Shown piece after piece: positions 17,369 through 24,951 of a stretch of 24,951 bases of DNA. Source of the stretch: Rhodanobacteraceae bacterium (GTDB taxonomy: Bacteria; Pseudomonadota; Gammaproteobacteria; Xanthomonadales; SZUA-5); contig JADKFD010000059.1 of NCBI GenBank assembly GCA_016717705.1, positions 1-24,951 of the forward strand, read 5' to 3'. The notes under the pieces were generated by a model that had not been told where the DNA came from, did not search any database, and was given only the letters and a program-made list of their open reading frames with translations. Each line of letters begins with the position of its first letter. Within the stretch, counting starts at the first letter, position 1. The position numbers and the translations under genes are program-made.

Positions 17369-18142
17369 ATGAATGCAAACTCCTTGCGCATGCGTCTTGT
17401 AGTCGCGTGCGTGTCGTTGTCCCTCGCGGTCGCGGCGCAGGCGGCGGATTCACCCGGCGCCCTGGCCGAATCGCTGATCAAGCTGCGCGCCGAAGTCGAG
17501 CAGCTCAACAACGATGTCGAGCTGACGCGCCAGGAAGCGCGCACCCAGGCCGCCGCGCTGGCCGCGCAACGCGCCGAGCTGCAGGCCGCGGTTGGCCGAT
17601 CCGAACTCAACGTGCGCAAGCTGCGCGAAGACCTGGCCAAGCGCCAGGCCGAGGCCGGCAATGCCGGTGTGGCCGGCGAGACGCTGAAGCCGGTGTTGCT
17701 GGCGGCGCTCGATGGTCTGCGCCAATACATCGCGGCCGGCATTCCATTCAAGCAGACCGAGCGCCTGGCCGAACTGGATGAACTCAAACGCCAGATCGAG
17801 GCCGGCACGCTGGCGCCGCCGCGCGCGGCCAATCGCCTGTGGGCCTTCGCTGAGGACGAATTTCGCATCACCCGCGAGAACGGGATCTACAGCCAGACCA
17901 TCGCCCTCGACGGCAAGGATGTGCTCGCCGACGTCGCCAAGGTCGGTTCGATGATGCTGTTCTTCAAGTTGAGCGACGGCCGCGTCGGCGCTGCGCGCAA
18001 GAGCGGCGATACCTGGCGTTTCGAAGTGACTACCGATCCCGCCGACAGCAAACGCGTGCTGGCCTATTTCGATGCCCTCGGCAAGCAGATCCGCCAAGGC
18101 TGGTTCGAGCTGCCCAACGCGCTCGCCGGAGGTGCCCGATGA
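17369..18142 (+). CDS. DUF3450 periplasmic coiled-coil protein of the TonB2 cluster
   Basis: A 257-residue secreted protein. The signal peptide ends VAAQAAD (about residue 25). Residues 28-95 form a long coiled coil (LIKLRAEVEQLNNDVELTRQEA). Then come the DUF3450 features IPFKQTERLAELDELKRQIEAG and the AEDEFRITRENGIYSQTI block. The same protein is encoded first in the Vibrio tonB2 cluster. It overlaps the next gene by four bases (ATGA), so it belongs to the operon. Its precise role is not established for the family; a periplasmic partner of the TtpC-like protein is the likely job. No clear Shine-Dalgarno precedes ATG 17369. Confidence 0.83.
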   Translation: MNANSLRMRLVVACVSLSLAVAAQAADSPGALAESLIKLRAEVEQLNNDVELTRQEARTQAAALAAQRAELQAAVGRSELNVRKLREDLAKRQAEAGNAGVAGETLKPVLLAALDGLRQYIAAGIPFKQTERLAELDELKRQIEAGTLAPPRAANRLWAFAEDEFRITRENGIYSQTIALDGKDVLADVAKVGSMMLFFKLSDGRVGAARKSGDTWRFEVTTDPADSKRVLAYFDALGKQIRQGWFELPNALAGGAR

Positions 18143-19554
18143 GCCGTTTGCCCCATGTGATCCTGCTGGCGCTCGCTCTCGCGTGCGGCTCATTGCATTC
18201 GCAGACTCCGGCTCCAACACCGACACCGACACCGACACCCGCTGTTGCACCCGCCGCACCCCCGGTCTCGGTCGACGAAGCCTACCGCAAGGAATTCGCC
18301 TTCCTGTCGGCGCAGAAGCGCGAACTGGCGGCGCAGCTGGAGCAGATGAAGCGCGCCGCAGCAACGCAACAGGCGACGCTGAACAACGAAGTGGCGGCGC
18401 TCGAATCGCGCGTGCTGGCGCTCGACAACGAGTCCTCGCAGTTGCAGGAGCAGGCGACGCTGGCCGACGAGTCGGCGATCGCCAATGAGGAAGTGAGTTC
18501 GCTGCTGCAGGCGACCTTTGCGCAGGCCGGCGCGACTCTGGAGAGCTACGGCATCGGGTTGGCCGCATCCGCCGAATTCGCCGCCCTCGCCGATGGCGAG
18601 AAGACCGCGCAAGTCTTCGCCGCGGCCGTCGCCAAGCTCAAGGAGCTGTCAGCGGTGCGCAGCGAGCCCGGCAAGTTCTTCCTCGCCGATGGCACCGAGG
18701 TCAGCGGTGCGCTGGTGCGCGTCGGCAACGTAGCCGTGTACGGCATCAGCGACTCCGGCACGGGCGCGCTGGCACCTGCCGGCGGCGGTGCCTTCAAGCT
18801 GTGGCGCGAGCCGTCTGCGGACATCGCGCAGGCGCTCAAGGCCGGACAGCCGCCGGCCACATTGCCGATCTTCCTGTTCGAGAGCGCGGCCACCGCGGTC
18901 AGCGAGCCGCCGAAGAAGACCATCGTCAGCGAAATGGCCAAGGGCGGTCCGATCGGTTACGTGATCCTGATCCTCGGTGCCATCGCCATGGTGCTGGTCG
19001 TGTTGCGCGCACTGTTCCTGTCGCAGGCTGGCTCGGCAGTCAAGCCAACCATCGACGCCGCCGGCCCGCTGGTGCGCCAGCACCGCATCAATGACGCCAT
19101 CGACGCGGTCAAGCAGCGCAAGGGTTCGGCGGCGCGCGTGGTCACCGCGGCCTTGCGCAACCTGGATCGCGAACGCACGCACCTGGAAGACATCATTTCC
19201 GAGGCGATCCTGCACGAAAGCACGCGCCTGAACCGCTTCGGTTCGGTGATCCTGATGGTCGCCGCGGTGGCACCGCTGCTCGGTCTGCTCGGTACCGTGA
19301 CCGGCATGATCCAGACCTTCGACGTGATCACCGAGTTCGGCACCAGCGATCCCAAATTGCTGGCCGGCGGCATCGCCGTGGCCTTGGTCACCACCGAGCA
19401 GGGCCTGCTGGTGGCGATCCCCTGCCTGCTGCTCGGCAACCTCTTGTCCGGTTGGGCCGAACGCATCAAGGACGACATGGAGCGCGGCGCGATCCAGGTG
19501 ATCAACATGTACCAGGAGCGCCGCGAGTCGGTGCGCTCGGTCAAAGCGGCTTGA
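18139..19554 (+). CDS. ttpC: TtpC-like MotA/TolQ/ExbB proton channel family protein
   Basis: A 471-residue inner-membrane protein. After a signal peptide and a Thr-Pro repeat (about residues 24-34, encoded by a CACCGA tract) comes a periplasmic coiled coil (about 45-120) and a small domain. The first membrane helix is GPIGYVILILGAIAMVLVVL (about 272-291). The C-terminal MotA/TolQ/ExbB domain carries VILMVAAVAPLLGLLGTVTGMIQTF and GGIAVALVTTEQGLLVAIPCLLLGN. The extra periplasmic N-terminus distinguishes TtpC from ordinary ExbB. In Vibrio, TtpC is needed for TonB2 but not TonB1 function. Four-base overlap with the DUF3450 gene; ExbB2 follows after 13 bases. Confidence 0.88.
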   Translation: MSRLPHVILLALALACGSLHSQTPAPTPTPTPTPAVAPAAPPVSVDEAYRKEFAFLSAQKRELAAQLEQMKRAAATQQATLNNEVAALESRVLALDNESSQLQEQATLADESAIANEEVSSLLQATFAQAGATLESYGIGLAASAEFAALADGEKTAQVFAAAVAKLKELSAVRSEPGKFFLADGTEVSGALVRVGNVAVYGISDSGTGALAPAGGGAFKLWREPSADIAQALKAGQPPATLPIFLFESAATAVSEPPKKTIVSEMAKGGPIGYVILILGAIAMVLVVLRALFLSQAGSAVKPTIDAAGPLVRQHRINDAIDAVKQRKGSAARVVTAALRNLDRERTHLEDIISEAILHESTRLNRFGSVILMVAAVAPLLGLLGTVTGMIQTFDVITEFGTSDPKLLAGGIAVALVTTEQGLLVAIPCLLLGNLLSGWAERIKDDMERGAIQVINMYQERRESVRSVKAA

Positions 19555-19567
19555 GGAGCGCGCGGCG

Positions 19568-20203
19568 ATGATCGGCGATCGCGTCAACGATGCCAGTAGT
19601 GCCGCCGAGGCGATCGGCGCGTATCTGGCCAATGGCGGCTTCGTCATGCCGCCGCTGCTGCTGTGCGCGCTGGCGCTGTGGTTCGCCATCGGCTGGCGCT
19701 GGAGCACGCTCAACCGCGGCAGTGCCAAGAGCGTGCGCGTGCTGGTCAACAACCAATTGCGCGGCAAGCCGCGCGAGGCGCGGGGCATCGTCGACACGGC
19801 GGTCGTCAAAGGCATCGAGTTGTGGCGACAGCAGCGGGACTACCTGCGCGAGCGCCTCGATGAGGCTTACGGCGCTTACGAGAGCGAAATCAAGCGCTAC
19901 TCGATGCTGATCACCTCGATCGTCACGGTGGCGCCCTTGCTCGGTCTGCTCGGCACCGTGATCGGCATGATCGAGACCTTCGATTCGCTCGGCGACATGA
20001 CGCTATTCAGCCAGACCGGCGGCATTGCCGGGGGCATTGCCACGGCCCTGTTCACCACCCAGATGGGTCTGATCGTCGCCGTGCCTGGCTACATCATCAA
20101 GAGTCTGCTCGACCGGCGTGAGCGCCAGATCAAGCACGACCTTGCCCAGATCAAAGACATCCTGTGCTCGCTGAAGCCGGGGCGCGAGGAAATCCTGCCA
20201 TGA
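19568..20203 (+). CDS. exbB: ExbB2, proton-channel subunit of the TonB2 motor
   Basis: A 211-residue inner-membrane protein of the MotA/TolQ/ExbB family with three membrane helices: MPPLLLCALALWFAIGW (about 27-43), MLITSIVTVAPLLGLLGTVIGMI (about 116-138) and GGIATALFTTQMGLIVAVPGYII (about 157-179). It forms the pentameric scaffold that, with ExbD, turns proton flow into movement of TonB. GAGGAG at 19553-19558 lies nine bases before the ATG. The gene overlaps exbD by four bases (ATGA). The domain is compact, without the periplasmic extension seen in the upstream TtpC-like protein. Confidence 0.9.
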   Translation: MIGDRVNDASSAAEAIGAYLANGGFVMPPLLLCALALWFAIGWRWSTLNRGSAKSVRVLVNNQLRGKPREARGIVDTAVVKGIELWRQQRDYLRERLDEAYGAYESEIKRYSMLITSIVTVAPLLGLLGTVIGMIETFDSLGDMTLFSQTGGIAGGIATALFTTQMGLIVAVPGYIIKSLLDRRERQIKHDLAQIKDILCSLKPGREEILP

Positions 20204-20616
20204 GTTTTCGCCGTCACCAGGACAAGCCGTCCGAGGGCAGCGTCGATCTGACGCCGATGATCGACATGACCTTCATCCTGCTGATCTTCTTCATGGTCAG
20301 CACCACCTTCGTCAAGGACATGAAGGTCGACATCGACCGTCCTGGCGCCACCGCCACCCAGGTGGCCTCGACCAAGGCGGTGCGCGTCTACATCGACAAA
20401 CAGGGCCAGACCTACATCGATGGCGAACCGGTACAGATCTGGACATTGCAGAGCCGCATCCGCGACCAGATCAAGGGCATGACCGCAAAAAGCGTGCTGG
20501 TGGTCACCGACGAGCTGGTGCCGTCCGGGCGCCTCGTCGAAGTCGTCGATCAGGCGCGCCTGGCGGGGGCTGAGGACATTGGTGTGGCGACGTCGGTGGA
20601 AGCGGGAGAGGGTTGA
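20200..20616 (+). CDS. exbD: ExbD2, proton-conducting subunit of the TonB2 motor
   Basis: A 138-residue protein with a short cytosolic N-terminus, one membrane helix and a periplasmic domain. The helix motif VDLTPMIDMTFILLIFFMV (about 17-35) contains the family's essential Asp (Asp24 in MIDM), the residue that carries protons. The periplasmic domain ends with the KSVLVVTDELVPSGRLVEVVDQARLAGAEDI block. The start ATG 20200 lies within the end of exbB. A 138-base gap with a REP palindrome separates it from tonB, although the other genes of the cluster nearly touch. Confidence 0.93.
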   Translation: MSFRRHQDKPSEGSVDLTPMIDMTFILLIFFMVSTTFVKDMKVDIDRPGATATQVASTKAVRVYIDKQGQTYIDGEPVQIWTLQSRIRDQIKGMTAKSVLVVTDELVPSGRLVEVVDQARLAGAEDIGVATSVEAGEG

Positions 20617-20754
20617 AATGGCGACCGCCTCTCTGTGGGAGCGGAAGCGAGCCCTGGTAGCCCGGGGTACGCGCGTCAGCGCGTTCCCCGGGGCAGTGAC
20701 GCTGCAAAGCGCCGGTGAATCGCTGCGCGATACATCGGCCTACAAGAGCCGCCC
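20617..20754. repeat. REP-like palindrome inside the TonB2 operon
   Basis: No gene is seen. GTAG at 20657-20660 is followed by a hairpin of 7 bp (CCCGGGG), T.T mismatch, 6 bp (ACGCGC), loop GTCA and the matching arm ending at 20692. The design is the same as the elements at 2082 and 21417, although the stem sequence differs. A second head-like GTGG lies at 20636. The hairpin could lower expression of tonB relative to exbB and exbD. Confidence 0.65.
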
Positions 20755-21393
20755 ATGATCGCCCCCAAGCCCCGCCGCTACGCCGCCGCGCTCCTCAGCG
20801 CCACCCTCGGCATGACGCTGGTGCTCGGCTCGATCCTGTGGATGAACCGCAAGGGCGTGGTCGTCAGCAGCGAGAGCGGCACCGCGATCACTCAGCTCAG
20901 CGCCGAGAAACGCGAGAAGCCCAAGCCGACCCGCGAACTAACCAAGCGCGAGCCGCCGAAGAAACAGCCGCGACGCGCACCGGCGCCGCCGTCGGCGAAT
21001 CTGGGCTCGGCGCTGGCAGGTCTCGACTTCGGCCTGCCGCAGTACGAATCGGAAGACCTGTCGGCGCTCGGCGGCAATTTGCTCGGCGACAACAAGGATG
21101 TGGTGATGACCGATGCCTCGGTCGACGTGCCGCCGAAACCGACCATGCAGACCGCCATTCCCTATCCGGTGCGCGCCAAGGCGCAGGGCCTGGAAGGCTA
21201 TGTGCTGCTCAGCGTGCTGATCAGTCCGACCGGTCAGGTCGAGCGCGTCAAGGTGCTCGAAGCGCAGCCCGCGGGCATCTTCGAAGCGGCCGCCGAAGCC
21301 GGCGTGAAGACGTGGAAGTTCGAGCCGGCGCAGTACCAGGGGCAGGCGGTGCGGGTGTGGGCGACGCAGCGGGTGAGGTTCGATCTGTCATGA
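20755..21393 (+). CDS. tonB: TonB2 energy-transducing protein
   Basis: A 212-residue protein with an N-terminal membrane anchor (YAAALLSATLGMTLVLGSILWM, about residues 9-30), a short Lys/Pro-rich spacer (EKPKPTRELTKREPPKKQPR, about 54-73) and the TonB C-terminal domain from about 130 to the end (AIPYPVRAKAQGLEGYVLLS, ISPTGQVERVKVLEAQPAG, WKFEPAQYQGQAV). It spans the periplasm and pulls on the TonB box of outer-membrane receptors. The spacer is short, as in other TonB2-type proteins. The ribosome site before ATG 20755 is weak. Its stop overlaps the TPR gene start by four bases. Confidence 0.9.
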   Translation: MIAPKPRRYAAALLSATLGMTLVLGSILWMNRKGVVVSSESGTAITQLSAEKREKPKPTRELTKREPPKKQPRRAPAPPSANLGSALAGLDFGLPQYESEDLSALGGNLLGDNKDVVMTDASVDVPPKPTMQTAIPYPVRAKAQGLEGYVLLSVLISPTGQVERVKVLEAQPAGIFEAAAEAGVKTWKFEPAQYQGQAVRVWATQRVRFDLS

Positions 21394-22637
21394 GCCGCCG
21401 AGTCCCCAGTGCCGTTGTAGGTCACGTTGCCCGCGCAGCGGGCTACGTGACAAAGGTGTCCACGTCACGTAGGCCGCTGCGCGGCCAACGTGACCTGCGA
21501 CCAATCTTTCTTGCCGTCGTCATGCTCTTCGCGGTGATATTCCCCGCATTCGCCAAATCCGCCGACGAACCCGACTTCCTCGAACTCGCCGCCGTGCTCG
21601 CCTCCGACGGCAACTACGACAAGGCGACCATCGAGTACGCCAAGGTCGATGCGGCTGATCCGGAACTGGACGCGATCAAGTACCACACGCTCGGCGGGCT
21701 GATCGCGCTCAACCTGCAGCAGCCGGAAGCGGCGGTGACCGCCTTCGACAAGGCGATCGCCGCCGGCCAGACCGAACCGACGATCTTTCTCTACCTGGCG
21801 CAGGCGCAGTTCGGGCTGGAGCGTTACGCCGATGTGCTGAAAACGCTGGATCGCGGCGGCGCGGCCTTCGACAGTTTGCCGTCGGTGTTCCTGATGCGCG
21901 CGCAAGCGCATTGGCTGCTCAAGGACCGCGAGCGCGCGTTTGCGACGCTGGCCGATGGCAGTCGGCGTTTCCCGGCGAACACCCAGTTCCTGCGTCGCGA
22001 GGTGTTCTTCCTGATGGAGCTCGGGCTGTACCAGGAAGCCGCGGCGCGCGGACAGCGCTATCTCGCGGTGGCCGAGGGCAAGGAAGAGGACTACGTGGCG
22101 ATCGGCAACGCGCTCAAGCGCGCGCGCCAGTTCGACGCGGCGCTGATGTTCCTGGAGTCGGCGCGGATGAAGTTTCCGGCCAGCGAGAACGTGGTCAAGG
22201 TACTTGCCGCGACCTATCTCGAAAACGGCCAGCCGCTCGCCGCCGGCGAACTGATGTATCGCGCGGCGCTGGTCAATCCGGCGCTGAAGCCGGAAGCCGC
22301 CGAACTGTTTCGTCGCGCCAAGTTGTATGCGCGCGCGCTGGCGGTCAACGCGGAAATCAGCGATCAGTCGCTCAAGCTGAAACAACGCCTTGGCATCCTG
22401 ATCGAACTCGGCCGTTTCGCCGAAGTCCGCGGCATGGAAGCGGCGCTGCTGCGCACGCGCCTGCTCGACGACGAAGACGTGCGCTACGCGCTGGCCTACG
22501 CGCAGTTCAAGGAAGGCGACTTCATCGGGGCCGAACGCAACCTGGCCAAGCTGACCAAGCCCGATCTGTTCCGCAAGGCGACCGAGCTGCGCCAGTCGAT
22601 GCAGGACTGCGCTGACGAGCGCTGGCGGTGCAGTTGA
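21390..22637 (+). CDS. TPR-repeat periplasmic protein of the TonB2 cluster, REP element in its 5' end
   Basis: A 415-residue tetratricopeptide-type helical-repeat protein. Repeats are visible at about residues 68-190 (YDKATIEYAKVDAADPELDA, EAAVTAFDKAIAAGQTEPTI, ERAFATLADGSRRFPANTQF) and further on. A TPR protein holds the same place after tonB2 in Vibrio. The signal peptide is displaced: PIFLAVVMLFAVIFPAFA lies at about 38-55. The ~33 residues before it are translated from two facing REP palindromes (21417-21451 and 21464-21496). ATG 21390 overlaps the tonB stop (ATGA). ATG 21522 is an alternative but has no ribosome site and would cut the signal peptide short. Its probable role is to support receptor or motor assembly. 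Confidence 0.82.
   Translation: MSRRVPSAVVGHVARAAGYVTKVSTSRRPLRGQRDLRPIFLAVVMLFAVIFPAFAKSADEPDFLELAAVLASDGNYDKATIEYAKVDAADPELDAIKYHTLGGLIALNLQQPEAAVTAFDKAIAAGQTEPTIFLYLAQAQFGLERYADVLKTLDRGGAAFDSLPSVFLMRAQAHWLLKDRERAFATLADGSRRFPANTQFLRREVFFLMELGLYQEAAARGQRYLAVAEGKEEDYVAIGNALKRARQFDAALMFLESARMKFPASENVVKVLAATYLENGQPLAAGELMYRAALVNPALKPEAAELFRRAKLYARALAVNAEISDQSLKLKQRLGILIELGRFAEVRGMEAALLRTRLLDDEDVRYALAYAQFKEGDFIGAERNLAKLTKPDLFRKATELRQSMQDCADERWRCS
21417..21496. repeat. Facing pair of family A REP palindromes within the TPR gene
   Basis: The left copy (21417-21451) reads on the plus strand. The right copy (21464-21496) is on the minus strand and is the exact reverse complement of 2082-2114. The left copy differs from the 2082 copy by one G-to-C and one C-to-G change that pair with each other, so the stem is kept. 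The pair lies between the start codon and the signal-peptide codons of the TPR gene and preserves the reading frame. Confidence 0.8.
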
Positions 22638-22914
22638 CGATTCAGTGCCTGGTGTCGGGCTCGCGCAGCGAGCTCGCGACATCCGCGCAGACCTCGCGAA
22701 ATGGCTGACATGGAGGCCGCGACGCCAAGGGACCGCAGCGACGCAAACCCGGAGCCGCAGAACAGATTCCATCCCAACCAAAGGACGCAATTTAAATGCG
22801 TCCTTGCGTCCCTTGCGTCCTTTGGCCCGGAGATAAGCCCGCAATCTCGCGAAACCGTTGGCCGTTGCGCCGGCGCACCGGGACGGGCCGCCATCTGCAG
22901 AAGAGCAGGAACTG
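22638..22914. promoter_or_regulatory. Spacer before the receptor gene with a hairpin and 9-base tandem repeats
   Basis: No gene is seen in these 277 bases. AAGGACGCA (22781-22789) can pair with TGCGTCCTT (22797-22805) across the AT loop ATTTAAA. The right arm is repeated as TGCGTCCCTT (22805-22814) and TGCGTCCTTT (22814-22823), giving alternative pairings. Degenerate matches to GACGCAAGGGA lie near 22720-22745. It could be an operator or leader for the receptor, or a dispersed repeat. Confidence 0.4.
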
Positions 22915-24951
22915 ATGAAGCGCCGTCACCCCCGCCGCACCCTGCTCGCCGTGCTGCTCTCCGTGGCGCTGGCCGCCAATGCGCAGGACGCCAGCGTCGA
23001 TGTCTATGGCTTCGACAGCATCGCCGGCCCGACTGCCGACTTTCGCATCCGTATCGATGGCGTCGAGCAATCGCCGAACAAATACGGCGCGCTGCGGCTG
23101 GTGCTGCCGGCCGGAGAGCATCAGCTGGAGATCGTGCGCGCGGGCAAGGTGCTCAGCACGCTGCCGTTGGTCACCAAAGGCCGGCGAAGTCGCCGAGCTG
23201 ATCGTCAACTTCGAAACCGATGGGCGCGCCACGGTCAGCCTGGAAAGTTCGGCGCAGTCGACGCGCGATCTCGCCGAAAAGGTCGAGATCGCCGATCCAG
23301 GCGTGCTCGAAGGCCAGGTGCTCAGCGCCGAGAACGGCAAGCCGATCGCCGGCGCGCGCGTCTACATCGCCGGCACGCCGCTCGACCTCACCACCGACGC
23401 CGACGGCCGCTTCAGCGCCGAGGTTCCCGGCGGCAGCTACTCGGTCTCGGTGCTGGCGCCCAGCTTCGCCTCGCAGACGCTGGACGCGGTCGAGGTGCCG
23501 GCCAAGGGCAAGGCGCAGCGCAGCATCGAGTTGACGCCGGCAGGGCTGGAACTGGCGGAATTCGTCGTCACCGAGCCTTTCGTGGAGGGCTCGCTGGCGG
23601 CGTTCGTCGAGGAGCGCCGAACCTCGGCATCGGTCACCGACATCCTCGGCGCCGAACAGATCTCGCGTGCCGGCGACTCCGATGCGGCCGGTGCGCTCAA
23701 GCGCGTCACCGGCCTGACTCTGGTCGACGACAAGTACATCTACGTGCGCGGCCTCGGCGAACGCTATTCGAGCACCCTGCTCAACGGCGCGCAGGTGCCG
23801 AGCCCGGATCCGACCCGTCGCGTGGTGCCGCTCGACCTCTTTCCCACCGAGGTGCTGCAGGGCATCGTGGTGCAGAAGACCTACTCGGCCGACATGCCCG
23901 GCGAGTTTGCCGGCGGCACCATCCAGTTGCGCACGCGCGGCGTCCCCGAGAGCTTTTTCGTGCGCATCAGCGCGGGTATCGAGTACGCCGACGGCACCAC
24001 CGGAAAGGACGGACTGCGCTACGACGGCGGTCAGAGCGACTGGACCGGTTACGACGACGATACCCGCTACGCGCCCAGCGTGTTCGATGAGCCGAGCCTG
24101 CCGTCGGACCCGTTGGCCCTCGAAGCGGCGGGCGAAGAGCTGGCTGCGCTCGGCTATTCCACGCGCGAGGACTCGCTGATCCCGAACGCTGGCACCGGCA
24201 TCGGCGTCGGCGACAAGTTCCAGTTCGGCGACAGCGACATCAGCCTCGGCTACATCGCGGCGGCGCGCTACGCCCACAGTTGGGATGATCAGCTGGAGCA
24301 GCGCAATACCTACAGTCTGTTCCAGGACGATTTGATCGTTGCCGAAGATTTCACCCGGCGCAACACCGAGCGCAGCATCGACAGCAGCCTGTTCGGCGCG
24401 CTGGGCCTCAAGATCGGCGAACTGCACAGCCTGAATTTTACCGCCACGCAGCTGCGTCAGACCACCGACCAGACGCAGATCGACGAGGGTCTGACCAGCT
24501 CCGGCAACATCGACCAGATCACCGAACTCGAGTGGGTCGAGAACGAGTTGCAGACGCTGCAGCTCGACGGCGAGCACAGCCTGCCGCAACTGAACGATCT
24601 GCACGTCAAATGGCAGGTCACCGACTCCAAGGCCGGGCGCTACTCGCCAAACACGCGCGAGTACCGCTTCACCTTCGACGAACAGCTGCAGGATTTCACC
24701 TTCGAGAGTTTCAACCAGCAGCGCATCGACGAACTCGACGACAATGCGCTCGACTATGGCATCGATCTCGGCATGCCGTTCCACTTCGCCGAGGGCATCG
24801 ATGTCGAAGTGAAGGCCGGCGTCGCGCAGCTCGACCGCGATCGCGAATCGAGCATCCGTCGCTTCCGCTTCTCCGGTCGCCGCCCGCCCGGTCCGATCTA
24901 CGAGTTCGAGGATCTGCTGCAGCCGGAGAACATCGGTCCGGGCGGCCTGCG
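22915..24951 (+). CDS. TonB-dependent receptor with N-terminal carboxypeptidase-regulatory-like domain; one indel; 3' end outside the window
   Basis: An outer-membrane active-transport receptor; about 678 residues are visible. A signal peptide ends ALAANAQ (about residue 24). Next come a beta-rich PEGA-like domain (about 27-112), a CarboxypepD_reg-like domain (about 129-207, GVLEGQVLSAENGKPIAGAR), a TonB-box-like EFVVTEPF (215-222) and the plug (SASVTDILGAEQISRAGDSD through RGLGERYSSTLLNG and GGTIQLRT, about 237-340). The barrel start follows. One extra base at 23179-23182 shifts the frame; removing it joins LVTK to AGEVAELIVNF, after which the frame is open to the window end. AGGA at 22907-22910 precedes the ATG. 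Adjacent to the TonB2 motor, it is probably that motor's dedicated client. Ligand unknown. Confidence 0.87.

Noticed and set aside
18205..18245. CACCGA tract as a phase-variable microsatellite
   Set aside because: The unit is six bases, so changes in copy number keep the frame, and it encodes an ordinary Thr-Pro linker.
20715..21389. A 5' extension of the TPR gene running through tonB in another frame
   Set aside because: It is an out-of-frame shadow of tonB; the ATGA overlap at 21390 is the natural start.

Overview
This 24.9 kb window is GC-rich chromosomal DNA from a Gram-negative bacterium, shown by an OprD-type porin, an outer-membrane efflux lipoprotein, a TonB system and a TonB-dependent receptor. 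The gene content, and palindromic repeats headed by GTAG or GTGG, point to Gammaproteobacteria, probably the Xanthomonadales/Lysobacterales. That placement is an inference from style, not from a marker gene. No tRNA, rRNA, CRISPR array, transposase or phage gene was seen.

Layout, left to right. (1) 1-913: the 3' end of a two-pore-helix ion channel gene overlaps a small FUSC-like membrane protein gene. (2) 1205-2074: polyphosphate kinase 2. (3) 2198-3866: a SulP anion transporter with a STAS domain and one frameshift; a GNAT acetyltransferase (4624-4073, minus) converges on it. (4) 4863-8076: a tightly overlapping operon of DUF3302 protein, HlyD-family adaptor and NodT-type outer-membrane lipoprotein, resembling E. 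coli yiaW/yiaV plus an exit channel. (5) 8612-14620: a possible amino-acid decarboxylation module made of a 916-aa Orn/Lys/Arg decarboxylase, an AspT-family (AAEx) antiporter with four compensating indels, and an OprD-family porin, closed by a strong terminator. (6) 14946-17114: a phospholipase D-family lipoprotein gene (minus, two indels) head-to-head with a gene for an SH3-like protein. (7) 17369-24951: a complete TonB2-type energy-transduction cluster (DUF3450, TtpC-like, ExbB2, ExbD2, TonB2, TPR protein), followed by the TonB-dependent receptor it probably serves, which runs off the window.

How the genes may work together. Region 5 could carry a basic amino acid across the outer membrane (OprD), decarboxylate it in the cytosol at the cost of one proton, and exchange product for substrate through the AAEx carrier. 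This gives acid resistance or proton-motive force with an antiporter family different from the usual AdiC/CadB/PotE type. Region 7 pairs a TonB2 motor with one receptor. Region 4 looks like a tripartite exporter without an obvious energised pump.

Two patterns cut across the window. First, intergenic gaps are filled with REP-like palindromes, several sharing one design: GTAG head, 7-bp stem, T.T mismatch, 6-bp stem, short loop. Some intrude into genes: they supply the TAG stops of sulP and the GNAT gene, form a C-terminal tail on the efflux lipoprotein, and sit in frame inside the 5' end of the TPR gene. Second, eight single-base indels, most at short homopolymers, break four otherwise well-conserved genes. 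This looks like consensus error rather than decay, but needs read support.
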